From the NCBI GenBank assembly GCA_051024685.1, contig JAZHPA010000010.1, forward strand, positions 1 through 64,000: 64,000 bases of DNA. Reading direction: 5' to 3'. Under the pieces are notes generated by a model. The model saw nothing but the letters and a program-made list of their open reading frames with translations, was not told the origin of the DNA and did not search any database. This document shows, in pieces, positions 25,974 through 34,855 of the stretch (position 1 is the first letter of the stretch; each line of letters starts with the position of its first letter). A program made the position numbers and the translations under genes. Source of the DNA: UBA12545 sp051024685. Lineage in GTDB: Bacteria > Bacillota > DSM-521 > Neomoorellales > Neomoorellaceae.

Positions 25974-27331
25974 TCACCACCTCCCTCAATCACGATTTCA
26001 CCCTCTACTGCCCTGACTATGCCTCCTATGCTGGCGTGTAAGTCGGCCCCCAGGGTGCCGCCGTCGGTGCGAGCCACGAGATCGCCCCTTTGCACTCTGT
26101 CTCCCACCCCGACCAGGGGACGGGCGGCGGCGCCGGCTCCCTGTTTTAGCGCCAGGCGCACGCGAGTAACCGTAACTTCACCTTCCCGGAGGGTAGCCGG
26201 GCGGGCGGAGTATTCCTGTAACCCCAAGCGTTCGATAAGGCGCCTGGTGGGTACCTGCCGCCCTTCCCGCCAAGGCAAGGGCCCCGACCCGCCCCACCCG
26301 GTAGGCCGGAAGTCCTTCTGCCGCAATTCAGCCTTGATTCTCCTGTTCACCTGCCGCGGGGAAAGGTTAAAGGGGCACGCATAGAGGTCACAGAGGCCGC
26401 ATTCACTACAAAGCAGGGCCTGGGGCAGCGTTACATCGGCCAGGCCATAGGTAACGGCGCGTATGATCCGGTGGGGTTCTAAGGGGTGCCCCAGAAGGTG
26501 GCGCGGGCAGAAGTCCGTACACTGGCGGCACTGGCAGCATACACTGAGGGCGAGCTTTAAGTCGCGTTTGAGGTCCCTCTGGTAGATTGCGGCCAGAGGG
26601 TGATCTAGGGGAAGTACAATAATGCCTTTGGTGGTTTTGGACACCGGCGCGCTCGGGCTCGTGACCTTACCCATACACGGCCCGCCGTCCATAATTAGAT
26701 ACCGGTCGGCGGAAGGGCCGCCGGCCAGCTCCAGGAGATTCTCTACAGGTGTGCCCACCGGCACTTTCACGGTGGCGGGCCGGCGAACGGCGCCGGTGAC
26801 GGTAACGTACTTGTGGGTTACGGGTATTCCCTTCAGGGCCTCGTGTATGTTGTACAGGGTTTCGACGTTTATAACTACTGCTCCCGCCTGTAACGGCAAC
26901 CCTCCCGGCGGGATGGTTTGGCCGGTGACACTATAGGTCAGTAAATGTTCGTCACCCATGGGGTAGACATCCGGAAGGATATGGAGCTTTAACCGCGGGT
27001 AATTCTTTATCTCTTCCTCCAGGGCGGTGTGGGCTTCCCGGTATTTCTCTTTAAGGGCTACAACACCCCATTCGGCGCTGCTAGCCTCGACAATGGTTGC
27101 CAACGCGGTCAGGAGTTCCGCCGGATATCGGGCCATGAGCGCCTGGTCCACCCTGAGCAGGGGTTCGCACTCGGCCCCGTTGATTATCACGGTCCGGATG
27201 GGTCTTCCGGTCTTCAATTTAAAGGCCGTAGGGAAACCGCCTCCGCCAGCGCCGACAACCCCTGCGGCGGCTATTCGGTTGATAACAAAGTCCAAGTCAG
27301 TACCCCTTGCTTCCTTCAAGGCGGCCTTCAC
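25940..27331 (-). CDS. pduS: PduS-like (RnfC-family) flavin/iron-sulfur electron-transfer protein
   Basis: A 463-aa protein with a glycine-rich flavin/nucleotide loop (G-V-V-G-A-G-G-G-G-F-P-T), an SLBB domain and two 4Fe-4S motifs (C-C-Q-C-R-Q-C-T-D-F-C-P and C-S-E-C-G-L-C-D-L-Y-A-C-P), followed by a C-terminal barrel-sandwich segment. PduS in Salmonella is described as a cobalamin reductase that binds PduT. No B12-dependent diol dehydratase is encoded here, so an electron-export role with PduT is more likely. The longer frame up to 27421 overlaps pduP; the GTG at 27331, 21 nt after the pduP stop, with GGAG nearby, is preferred. Confidence 0.87.
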   Translation of the reverse strand: MKAALKEARGTDLDFVINRIAAAGVVGAGGGGFPTAFKLKTGRPIRTVIINGAECEPLLRVDQALMARYPAELLTALATIVEASSAEWGVVALKEKYREAHTALEEEIKNYPRLKLHILPDVYPMGDEHLLTYSVTGQTIPPGGLPLQAGAVVINVETLYNIHEALKGIPVTHKYVTVTGAVRRPATVKVPVGTPVENLLELAGGPSADRYLIMDGGPCMGKVTSPSAPVSKTTKGIIVLPLDHPLAAIYQRDLKRDLKLALSVCCQCRQCTDFCPRHLLGHPLEPHRIIRAVTYGLADVTLPQALLCSECGLCDLYACPFNLSPRQVNRRIKAELRQKDFRPTGWGGSGPLPWREGRQVPTRRLIERLGLQEYSARPATLREGEVTVTRVRLALKQGAGAAARPLVGVGDRVQRGDLVARTDGGTLGADLHASIGGIVRAVEGEIVIEGGGDCWESPSASSK

Positions 27332-27351
27332 TCCGCTCCACTTGCTCCTTC

Positions 27352-28824
27352 TTAGTCCACCGTCCGCAGCGCCCCGGCAATGACTGTCCTCTGTTCCCGG
27401 GTGTAGGTACGGGGCGTACATATCCCTTCCCCGGTGGGGCTGGCAATGGTGTGGCTGAAATGCCCTTCACCGCCGATGTTTAACCCGGCCGCCGAGGACG
27501 CATTGACCACCACGATGTCGGTACGAAGCCTCCGGGCGTAGGCGGTGATCCGGCCGACATCCCGGCTGTGGATGATGGCCGTATGCTTAAAGCCGTGCTC
27601 GACCTGGGCCGCCAGTTCCAGGGCAGCATCAAAGTCCGGAACCCGCACCAGGGGCAGGACGGGCAACAGCTGTTCCTCCTGCACCAGGGGGTGCTCCGGT
27701 GGGCATTCCATTACGACAATACGGGTGCTTGCCGGGGCGCTGATACCGGCTCGCTTTAAAATAACCGTGGCGTCCCGACCGATGAGATCAGGGTGAAAGT
27801 GCCTGCCGTCAGGCAGGATGGTACGCAAAAGTTTTTCTTTCTGCTCTTCCTCCTCCACGAGATAGGCGCCGTGCTTCTGCAGGTGGAGGAGCAGTTTATC
27901 GGCTATTGTTTCGACGGCAATGATCACTTTCTCCGCTATGCAGAGAACCGTGTTATCAAAAGCCGCGCCTTCGACGATGCATCTGGCGGCGTAGTCCAGG
28001 TCGTCGACTGTTTCGTCCACTACCACCGGCGGATTGCCGGGGCCCGCGGCAATGGCCTTCTTCCCGCTCCTCAAAGCCCGGCCCACCACTTCCGGACCGC
28101 CGGTGGCCACGACCAAATCCACGTCGGGGTGGCTCAAGACAAGGTCCAGGTTCTCCAGGCTTACCCTATCCCCAACCACTAATAAATCCTTAGGCCCGCC
28201 GGCTTCCTGGATGGCCGTATTGAAGAGGCGCACCAGGTACTGGGTGGTCCTTAAGCCCTTGGGATGGGGGAGAAAGATTATGCTGTTTCCGGCGGCGACC
28301 ATGCTTATAGCGTGGTTGATGACGCAGGAGCCGGGATGGGTGGCCGGTTCGATGGAGGCGATGAGACCAAAGGGCGCCCTTTCGATAAGGATAAGGCCGT
28401 TGTCACCGCTGATGGCTTCAGTCTTTAAGTCTTCGATGCCGGGGGTCAGCCGCGCTGCGTAAAGCTTCTTCCGGACTTTGTCTTCTACGCGGCCGTATCC
28501 GGTTTCTTCATGGGCCAGCTGGGCTATGGTTGCCACGTTGTCAATGGCCGCCCGGCGGATGGCCTCCACAATTTTCCCCCTGGCCTCCAGGCCCAACTTG
28601 ACCAGTTCTCCCTGGGCCTCCTTGGCCGCGCGGATGGCTGCATTGAGATCGCTGTATACACCCTGATCCCCGGAGGAGCGAATGGTTGGAGACTGGCCTC
28701 CTGCCGGCGCCGGCGGACCGCCCGCTGCCGCTTCCGCAGCTTCGGGCGGTTCACTGTAGGTCCCTTGCTGGAGGTTTTTTAAGACTTCGGCTACAATGGT
28801 GGCTATGGTTCTTTCGTCGACCAT
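27352..28824 (-). CDS. pduP: CoA-acylating aldehyde dehydrogenase, PduP-type
   Basis: A 490-aa NAD- and CoA-dependent aldehyde dehydrogenase. The first 20 residues (T-I-A-T-I-V-A-E-V-L-K-N-L-Q-Q) form an amphipathic encapsulation helix, followed by an Ala/Gly/Pro linker of about 40 residues. The catalytic Cys lies in A-F-D-N-T-V-L-C-I-A-E-K, as in PduP/EutE. The expected reaction here is lactaldehyde plus CoA and NAD to lactyl-CoA; propionaldehyde cannot be excluded. It sits between the hexameric shell genes and pduS. Confidence 0.92.
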   Translation of the reverse strand: MVDERTIATIVAEVLKNLQQGTYSEPPEAAEAAAGGPPAPAGGQSPTIRSSGDQGVYSDLNAAIRAAKEAQGELVKLGLEARGKIVEAIRRAAIDNVATIAQLAHEETGYGRVEDKVRKKLYAARLTPGIEDLKTEAISGDNGLILIERAPFGLIASIEPATHPGSCVINHAISMVAAGNSIIFLPHPKGLRTTQYLVRLFNTAIQEAGGPKDLLVVGDRVSLENLDLVLSHPDVDLVVATGGPEVVGRALRSGKKAIAAGPGNPPVVVDETVDDLDYAARCIVEGAAFDNTVLCIAEKVIIAVETIADKLLLHLQKHGAYLVEEEEQKEKLLRTILPDGRHFHPDLIGRDATVILKRAGISAPASTRIVVMECPPEHPLVQEEQLLPVLPLVRVPDFDAALELAAQVEHGFKHTAIIHSRDVGRITAYARRLRTDIVVVNASSAAGLNIGGEGHFSHTIASPTGEGICTPRTYTREQRTVIAGALRTVD

Positions 28825-28838
28825 TTCCCTTCACCGCT

Positions 28839-29111
28839 TTAAGCCGGTAAAATCTTTTGCAGATCGTTATGGGGACGCGGGATCACGTGCACGGCTACTA
28901 TCTCGCCGAGTTTACCGGCAGCAGCGGCCCCGGCCTCCGTGGCGGCCTTAACGGCGCCCACGTCACCGCTGATCATCACGGTGACGAGGCCGGACCCTAT
29001 CTTTTCCATGCCTATCAACTCCACACCAGCGGCCTTCAGCATGGCATCCGCCGCCCCTATGGCCGCTACCAAACCTTTAGTCTCGATGAGCCCTAAAGCT
29101 CCGCCCCCCAC
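28839..29111 (-). CDS. Hexameric microcompartment shell protein (BMC-H), copy 2 of a tandem pair
   Basis: A 90-aa single-BMC-domain protein (A-L-G-L-I-E-T-K-G-L-V-A-A-I, M-E-K-I-G-S-G-L-V-T-V-M, and H-V-I-P-R-P-H) of the PduA/EutM/PduJ group, which tiles the shell facets and forms the metabolite pores. GTG start one base after the stop of the preceding shell gene. It is nearly identical to that neighbour over its first 70 residues, indicating a recent tandem duplication. Confidence 0.93.
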   Translation of the reverse strand: MGGGALGLIETKGLVAAIGAADAMLKAAGVELIGMEKIGSGLVTVMISGDVGAVKAATEAGAAAAGKLGEIVAVHVIPRPHNDLQKILPA

Positions 29112-29112
29112 C

Positions 29113-29409
29113 CTAATCTACCCCCTTGGCCGCAGGGGACTTTTCCCCGGGCAGTATGCGCGCCACGTCGCTGTGGGGACGCGGGATGACGTGGACGGCG
29201 ATGACTTCCCCCAGCCGCGCGGCAGCTGCGCCGCCAGCCTCGGTGGCAGCCTTGACCGCACCCACCTCACCGGACACCATAACGGTGACCAGGCCCGAAC
29301 CGATCTTTTCCATGCCCACCAGCTCCACACCGGCGGCCTTAAGCATGGCATCAGCCGCCTCTATAGCCGCCACCAAACCCTTAGTTTCGATAAGGCCTAA
29401 AGCGCTCAT
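29113..29409 (-). CDS. Hexameric microcompartment shell protein (BMC-H), copy 1 of a tandem pair
   Basis: A 98-aa PduA-like hexamer protein beginning M-S-A-L-G-L-I-E-T-K-G. The open frame extends upstream to 29571, but that part overlaps the preceding shell gene and has no family match; the ATG at 29409 starts exactly at the BMC domain. It ends with a short extension (L-P-G-E-K-S-P-A-A-K-G-V-D) that the downstream copy lacks. Confidence 0.93.
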   Translation of the reverse strand: MSALGLIETKGLVAAIEAADAMLKAAGVELVGMEKIGSGLVTVMVSGEVGAVKAATEAGGAAAARLGEVIAVHVIPRPHSDVARILPGEKSPAAKGVD

Positions 29410-29470
29410 AGACGGGTTTCCTCCTTGAGCCTCTTCATTATTCCCTTGGGTGTAATAGGCCGTATTCGGC

Positions 29471-29746
29471 CTAAAGGCCGCAATACCGTCCCAAATCGTC
29501 ATGCAGCTTGGCAATGATCTGACTGGCAAAAACGGTGCTGACCTTGGCGGCCTGTTCCCTGGCAGCTTCAAGGGCCGTCTCCACGGCGCTGACCTCGCCG
29601 CTGATTTTTAGAACCACCAGCCCGCTGCCCTTGGTGGGTTCGTACCCGAGGATGGTTACGGCCGCCGTCTTCGCAGCGGTATCGGCAGCGGCCACCGCAG
29701 CCGCCAGGCCGCGAACCTCTATGATACCGAGTGCCTGATTCCGCAT
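29471..29746 (-). CDS. Hexameric microcompartment shell protein (BMC-H), divergent third copy
   Basis: A 91-aa single BMC domain (A-L-G-I-I-E-V-R-G-L-A-A-A-V, then G-S-G-L-V-V-L-K-I-S-G-E-V-S-A-V) with a different pore loop and C terminus (I-I-A-K-L-H-D-D-L-G-R-Y-C) from the other two. Different BMC-H paralogs usually tune shell permeability. It is the first shell gene of the operon, directly after the aldolase. Confidence 0.92.
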   Translation of the reverse strand: MRNQALGIIEVRGLAAAVAAADTAAKTAAVTILGYEPTKGSGLVVLKISGEVSAVETALEAAREQAAKVSTVFASQIIAKLHDDLGRYCGL

Positions 29747-29771
29747 TTTTGCCGACTACCTTACCCTTCCT

Positions 29772-30566
29772 CTACTTTTGTCCTTCTCCCAAAGAGGCCA
29801 GGACCCGGCGGGTAACCGCCGCGATAATCTCCTGGAGTTCGGAGTCTTTAACCTCCAATTGCCGGTCCTGCCCCGCGGAAGCTACAGCACAGGCACCACA
29901 CCCCGAACAGCCGGGATGGCGCCCGCTAACACCGAGCTTTTCCCTGATCTGAAGCAGCTTCTCGACTTCCTCACAGGGGAGTACGCGCTCCCCACCCAGC
30001 TGCCGTGCTGCCAGGCTTATCTTCGCGAAGTGCTCGATAGATTCCATTTTGTAAAAGGCGTTGTAGACGTCAGTACCCATGGTAAGGGCGCCGTGGTTTT
30101 CCAGCAGGACAGCATCGTACTTATCCAGGTACTCCCTGATCGCCTGGGGCAATTCTTCCGTCGAAGGCGTGCCGTATCGGGCGATGGGAACTGCCCCCAG
30201 GGTTATGATGATTTCCGGAAGCACCGGCTTATCAAGGGGAATACCTGCCACGGCAAAGGCCGTGGCCACGGGAGGATGCGCGTGAACTACCGCCCGCACG
30301 TCGGGGCGGTGCCGGTATACCTCCAGATGCATTTTTATCTCTGAAGAGGGTTTGAGGTTGCCAGCGATTTTTCGCCCCTCCAGGTCGACCTTTACGATCA
30401 TGTCGGGCGTCATAAATCCTTTGCTCACCCCCGTAGGGGTGGTCAAAACCTCATTATCTCCTATGCGTACGCTGATGTTGCCGTCGTTGGAGGCCACAAA
30501 TCCTTTGGCGTAGATACGCCGGCCTACTTCACAAATATCCTGCCTGATTTGATACTCCGAAGCCAC
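29772..30566 (-). CDS. Class II aldolase (rhamnulose/fuculose-1-phosphate type) with C-terminal encapsulation peptide
   Basis: A 264-aa zinc aldolase of the FucA/RhaD/AraD family: S-N-D-G-N-I-S-V-R near 25, zinc ligands in V-V-H-A-H-P-P near 95 and L-E-N-H-G-A near 155. It should split a 1-phosphorylated 6-deoxyketose into DHAP and L-lactaldehyde. After residue 215 comes an unusual Cys-rich linker (H-P-G-C-S-G-C-G-A-C) and a final amphipathic helix (E-L-Q-E-I-I-A-A-V-T-R-R-V-L), the form of a shell-targeting peptide. This places lactaldehyde release inside the compartment, as proposed for Planctomycetes-type microcompartments. Confidence 0.9.
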   Translation of the reverse strand: MASEYQIRQDICEVGRRIYAKGFVASNDGNISVRIGDNEVLTTPTGVSKGFMTPDMIVKVDLEGRKIAGNLKPSSEIKMHLEVYRHRPDVRAVVHAHPPVATAFAVAGIPLDKPVLPEIIITLGAVPIARYGTPSTEELPQAIREYLDKYDAVLLENHGALTMGTDVYNAFYKMESIEHFAKISLAARQLGGERVLPCEEVEKLLQIREKLGVSGRHPGCSGCGACAVASAGQDRQLEVKDSELQEIIAAVTRRVLASLGEGQK

Positions 30567-30597
30567 AACAAGCTCCCCTCTTTATCCCGAACCCTTT

Positions 30598-31575
30598 CTA
30601 ACCGGTTAAAATGTGCTGCCGGATAAAAGCCAAGGTATTTATGACATCGCCTTTGGCGATTAAGTCGTCGAGTTTGGAGACCCCCATCCGGTTCACCAGG
30701 CCGATAATACCCTGTAAGGTCGCAATGCTCTCCCGGCAAACCTTAACGGGATCCTCCCGGTAAGGAAAGACATCCAGGGAATACCAACCGTCATAACCTA
30801 CCTTTTGGAGCCAATAAACAAGCTCAATATATTCCATGAGGTGGACGGACCCGACCAGCAGGTCGTCGTCCCAGCTGCGGTAGTTGTCGTTAAAGTGGAA
30901 GTGAAACATCTTGCCGTGGGACGCAAGCAAGCACAGGGCTTCCGCCACATTTTCCCCAGCATTGAGGGAATGTCCCACGTCTATGGTGACTCCGATGTTG
31001 TCCCGTCCTACCTCCTGAACCAGTAAAAGGGCTTTAGCCGCACTGTTTATATAGGAGTGCGTCCGCGGTTCCTTGGGCTTATACTCCACACAAACCCGGA
31101 CATCCCCCCGATATCCGGCTATTTCCCCCAGGCTTTCTACCAACCATCCCCAGGCCTTCTGGTAATCCACCTGGAAGCAATAATCAAACCCATCCTGCCC
31201 CAGCCAGATATTGATTTGACCGGCTCCCAGCCTGGCGGCAATGTCCATAGCCCGCCGGGCCAGGTCGACAGCCTCCCTGCGAATGCCCTCGTCGGGTGCC
31301 GCAAGGCTGCCGTACTGCCACTTACGCTGGCCGGTGTGGTCCACACCTATAATGGATGCCTGCAGGCCGTTCTCCTTCAGGGCTTCTTCAACTTCATCCA
31401 GGTTGCCATCCGTCACATCGCCCGGATAGTTCAGCTCCACTCCGCTCAATCCGGGAATGCCCGCCGCCTCTTTGATCCGGTCCGCCACGGGTTTGCCGTC
31501 CCGGTAGCCCTTTAGCATGAAACGGTCGCCGCATCCGTCAAAGGCCCACACGCCGGCGGAAAACCGAATAGGCAT
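30598..31575 (-). CDS. Xylose-isomerase-like TIM barrel sugar isomerase, probably L-rhamnose isomerase
   Basis: A 325-aa sugar isomerase/epimerase-family barrel. Metal ligands are recognisable: Glu in V-C-V-E-Y-K-P-K, Asp in T-I-D-V-G-H-S, His in H-F-H-F-N-D-N, and a late Asp in Y-S-L-D-V-F-P. The family includes L-rhamnose isomerases that convert aldose to ketose. No RhaA-type isomerase is present, and the gene lies between a rhamnose-type ABC importer and the aldolase, so aldose-to-ketose isomerisation of rhamnose (or fucose) is the likely role. An epimerase is the alternative. Confidence 0.78.
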   Translation of the reverse strand: MPIRFSAGVWAFDGCGDRFMLKGYRDGKPVADRIKEAAGIPGLSGVELNYPGDVTDGNLDEVEEALKENGLQASIIGVDHTGQRKWQYGSLAAPDEGIRREAVDLARRAMDIAARLGAGQINIWLGQDGFDYCFQVDYQKAWGWLVESLGEIAGYRGDVRVCVEYKPKEPRTHSYINSAAKALLLVQEVGRDNIGVTIDVGHSLNAGENVAEALCLLASHGKMFHFHFNDNYRSWDDDLLVGSVHLMEYIELVYWLQKVGYDGWYSLDVFPYREDPVKVCRESIATLQGIIGLVNRMGVSKLDDLIAKGDVINTLAFIRQHILTG

Positions 31576-31643
31576 TTTTACCTCACCTGCTGGTTGAGAT
31601 TTAAATCTGGGGAGAGGGCGGGAACGCCCCCTCCCCCGAAAGG

Positions 31644-32684
31644 CTAGAAGTTAAACTGGTCGACATTGTCCTTGGTGAAATCGGTCGGCGGTCCCATGAT
31701 AACCGTCTTCCCATCGGGCTTAACTTCAATCTTGCCTACATTGGGCACTTCCTGGCCGTCCACCGGCTTCTTGCCTTCCAACATATCCTTAATCAGCGCA
31801 ACCGTCAGGTAGCCCAGTTTGGCGGGATCCCACAAAGTAGCTACATCCAGGGAACCATCCTTTAAGTAGGCCTTAGAATCGTTGGGCAGGGCGGTTCCCA
31901 CGACACTGATCTTACCCTGTAAGCCCTTCTCCTGAACTGCCTGGGCGGCACCAATAGGAGCCGGTGTGCTGATGCCGATTATACCCTTCAGGTTGGGATA
32001 GGCCTTAATTAACTCCAGAGCCTTCTGGTAGGCGACCTGCTGTTTTTCGTCGGAGGGAATTTTATCGGTGACCAGTTTCAGGTTGGGGTATTTAGTCTTG
32101 GCATACTCTAACCCGTAATTAATCCACGTATTTAGATTGGCCGCCGCAAGGCCGCCCGTTATAATGGCGTACTCGGCATCATCGGTCCCCATGCTCTGAA
32201 CCAGGAGATCCCAAATATGCTCCCCGTACTCCTTATCGTCGATCTGGTGGATGGACAGGTCGACTACCGATTTGTCGGCCGGTGTATCCCAGTCTACCAC
32301 TAAAATACCCTTTTCTTTAGCCTTCTTTAGAACCGGGGTTAAAGCCGCTGGGTCGTTGGGCGCCACGGCAATGGCGTCTACCCCTTGGTTGATCAAATCC
32401 TCAATCATTTTCACCTGCTCGGCCGCGTCCGCTTTGGTGGGACCGGTGTAGATCACTTCCACACCCAGGTCCTGGCCAGCCTTCTTGGCCCCTTCTTCGG
32501 AGGCGTTAAAGTAGGGGATACCCACCAGTTTGGGCATAACGACTATCCGGTATTTTCCATCTCCCGAGGCACCTTGCTGGCCCCCCTGCTGCTGGGACTG
32601 GGCACCCGAGCCGCCGCTACCGCAGCCCGCCAAAAGGGAGACTATCAACAGGGCGGATACCAGAACCATCAAAATTCGTTTCAT
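31644..32684 (-). CDS. rhaS: Sugar ABC transporter substrate-binding lipoprotein (RhaS-like)
   Basis: A 346-aa lipoprotein. The signal peptide ends at a lipobox L-L-A-G-C (Cys near residue 21), followed by a Gly/Ser/Gln-rich linker and a periplasmic-binding-protein fold of the rhamnose/AI-2 group (V-V-M-P-K-L-V-G-I-P-Y-F-N-A-S-E-E-G). It is anchored outside the membrane and delivers sugar to the two permeases. The ATG at 32684 is preceded by AAAGGAGG; the upstream extension to 32711 overlaps this site and is rejected. Confidence 0.88.
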   Translation of the reverse strand: MKRILMVLVSALLIVSLLAGCGSGGSGAQSQQQGGQQGASGDGKYRIVVMPKLVGIPYFNASEEGAKKAGQDLGVEVIYTGPTKADAAEQVKMIEDLINQGVDAIAVAPNDPAALTPVLKKAKEKGILVVDWDTPADKSVVDLSIHQIDDKEYGEHIWDLLVQSMGTDDAEYAIITGGLAAANLNTWINYGLEYAKTKYPNLKLVTDKIPSDEKQQVAYQKALELIKAYPNLKGIIGISTPAPIGAAQAVQEKGLQGKISVVGTALPNDSKAYLKDGSLDVATLWDPAKLGYLTVALIKDMLEGKKPVDGQEVPNVGKIEVKPDGKTVIMGPPTDFTKDNVDQFNF

Positions 32685-32801
32685 CTCCACCAGCCTCCTT
32701 TTGCCTGGCAAAGGTAATTAAGGAAACTTGAGCAAATCCCTTCCAACACTTCGTCTCTGCCACATCACCTCCTCCAAGGCGCTGGGGACGCCCCTCCATT
32801 T

Positions 32802-33821
32802 TTAGACGGTGGTGCTCACTTTCCCGGCGTCCTTTCTTTCCCCCCTCCCCTGTTTGCTCTTGCCGATGAAGTAATTTAATAACAGTACCCCGATTAACAG
32901 CGCACCCATGGTAACGTCAACTATAAATCTGTTTATCCCAATCAGGTTTAAGCCGCTCGACAGGACCTGAACGATGCCCACGGCTATTACCGTTCCGATT
33001 ACTTTTCCGTAACCACCCGCAATATCCGTACCGCCTAACACTACAATGGCCACGCTCTGTAGCAAGTAGGAGGAACCGTAATCAACCTTGGCCGAATTGT
33101 AGCGGGAAATCATAATAATCGCCGCGGTGGCGGCCAGCAGGCCGGCATACAGGTAAACTAACATTACTGTTTTTCTCGTATTGACCCCCGAGAAGTAAGT
33201 GGCCACGGGGTTGCAGCCGAACATGTAAACGCTTCTGCCCCATGCCGTGCGCTCCAAAAGGATGCCCGTGAGTACGGCAAAAATGATGAATATCAAAATG
33301 GGAACCGGGATGAATCCCACATAGCCGTTGCCAATCCACTGAAATCCTTCGGGGAACCCCGATACGGCGCCGCCCTTGGTCAGCCACAGGCTCACGCCTT
33401 CAAAAAGGGTCATGGTTCCGAGGGTAACAAGGATAGGCGATACTCCTACATAAGACACTAGAAAGCCGTTTAAAGAGCCGCACAAGGCGGCCGTAACCAG
33501 GACGGCCAGGAGGGCCTTGATGATCAGAAACCCTACGGCCGCACCCTCCAATTCGCCGCCGTAGCCGGCCGACAGCACCAGGGCCCCAGCTATACCGGAT
33601 AGGGCCGCCGTATAGGTAATCGAAAGATCGATTCCACCCGTTAGGATAACAACCATCATCCCGAGGGATATTAAGCCCAATTCAGGGAGCTGGGTGGCCA
33701 TAGATTGAAGGTTCCCGGAGCTCAAGAACTTGTCCGGAGAAATCACCGACATTAAGGCGAAAAGGCCTACAAAGACGTATAAGAGTATCATTTCTTTACT
33801 CGTTTTGGACAAAGCTTCCAC
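32802..33821 (-). CDS. rhaQ: Sugar ABC transporter permease (RhaQ/RbsC-like)
   Basis: A 339-aa inner-membrane permease of the ribose/rhamnose family with 8-10 hydrophobic segments. Typical motifs: T-G-G-I-D-L-S near residue 63 and V-V-L-G-G-T-D-I-A-G-G-Y-G-K near 260. It pairs with the second permease to form the translocation path. It ends with a polar tail and is 6 nt downstream of its partner. Confidence 0.88.
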   Translation of the reverse strand: MEALSKTSKEMILLYVFVGLFALMSVISPDKFLSSGNLQSMATQLPELGLISLGMMVVILTGGIDLSITYTAALSGIAGALVLSAGYGGELEGAAVGFLIIKALLAVLVTAALCGSLNGFLVSYVGVSPILVTLGTMTLFEGVSLWLTKGGAVSGFPEGFQWIGNGYVGFIPVPILIFIIFAVLTGILLERTAWGRSVYMFGCNPVATYFSGVNTRKTVMLVYLYAGLLAATAAIIMISRYNSAKVDYGSSYLLQSVAIVVLGGTDIAGGYGKVIGTVIAVGIVQVLSSGLNLIGINRFIVDVTMGALLIGVLLLNYFIGKSKQGRGERKDAGKVSTTV

Positions 33822-33826
33822 CCTCT

Positions 33827-34828
33827 TTAATTTTCAACATCTATCTTGGGCAAACTCTTCTCTGTTCGTTTCCTCTGAATCACGTCGAAGCTCACGGCCA
33901 GAATAATAATCAGGCCTACGATTATCTTCTGCCAGAAAGTCGGGATGTGGGTGAGAATCAAACCGTTGTTAAGGACTGCCATGAACAGCACGCCTAAGAC
34001 CGTACCGATTATAGAACCTGTACCCCCCGTCAGGCTGGCCCCACCCAGAACTACGGCGGCAATCACTTGAAGCTCAAAGCCTAAGAAGGCATTGGGGTCT
34101 ACCTGGCGCATGATGGAGGTGTGGGTGATAGCCGCCACTCCGGCGAGGAACCCCATATAAGCATACACAAATATTAAAGTGCGGCCTATATTTATGCCGA
34201 CTCGCCGGGCCGAAACAGGATTGCCTCCTACGGCATACACCGCCCTGCCCATGAGGGTGTATTTCAGTAGCGCCCAGGTCAAGAGGACCATGGCCAGAAA
34301 GATGAGGATTTGAATCGGTATCCCCACCGTATTCCCGCCGGCATCGGTGAATTTAAAAAGGGTGAGCTTCCCAAAATCTATGAACCATGAGGGCAAATCG
34401 CTAATCCAGGAGCCATTGGTGTAGTAGAGCATCAGGCCGTTTATAATGCTCATAGTGCCCAAGGTGACTACAATAGGCGGTATATTAGCCAGGGCAATTA
34501 GGATACCATTGACAAGCCCCAGGAGGACACCGCTGCCAATGGCCAGGAGAAAAACCTGGGGAAGGTTTCCTCCCACGTTCACCATGAATTTCCCAATGAT
34601 CACCGTGAGGACTGCCACTACCGCACCTACAGATACGTCTATGCCTCCCGTTATGATTACCAAAGTCATGCCCAGGGCCATAATCCCCAGGACAGCATTA
34701 TTTTTAAGTAAATCGATTAGGTTATCAGGTCTTAGAAAGACGGTGCTCCGGGCGCTGATTAACGCCGACAAAACGATTAATATTATAAATATCCATAGCT
34801 CCTTAGATTTGGTCAATTGTCTCATCAT
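33827..34828 (-). CDS. rhaP: Sugar ABC transporter permease (RhaP/RbsC-like)
   Basis: A 333-aa permease homologous to the downstream one but clearly distinct: T-G-G-I-D-V-S-V-G-A near 60, G-G-N-P-V-S-A-R-R-V-G-I-N near 200 and V-V-L-G-G-A-S-L-T-G-G near 245. Multi-spanning membrane protein. Two non-identical permeases with one double ATPase is the arrangement known for rhamnose importers. Confidence 0.88.
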   Translation of the reverse strand: MMRQLTKSKELWIFIILIVLSALISARSTVFLRPDNLIDLLKNNAVLGIMALGMTLVIITGGIDVSVGAVVAVLTVIIGKFMVNVGGNLPQVFLLAIGSGVLLGLVNGILIALANIPPIVVTLGTMSIINGLMLYYTNGSWISDLPSWFIDFGKLTLFKFTDAGGNTVGIPIQILIFLAMVLLTWALLKYTLMGRAVYAVGGNPVSARRVGINIGRTLIFVYAYMGFLAGVAAITHTSIMRQVDPNAFLGFELQVIAAVVLGGASLTGGTGSIIGTVLGVLFMAVLNNGLILTHIPTFWQKIIVGLIIILAVSFDVIQRKRTEKSLPKIDVEN

Positions 34829-34855
34829 TTCAACCCCTATCCTTCTACCAAACCC

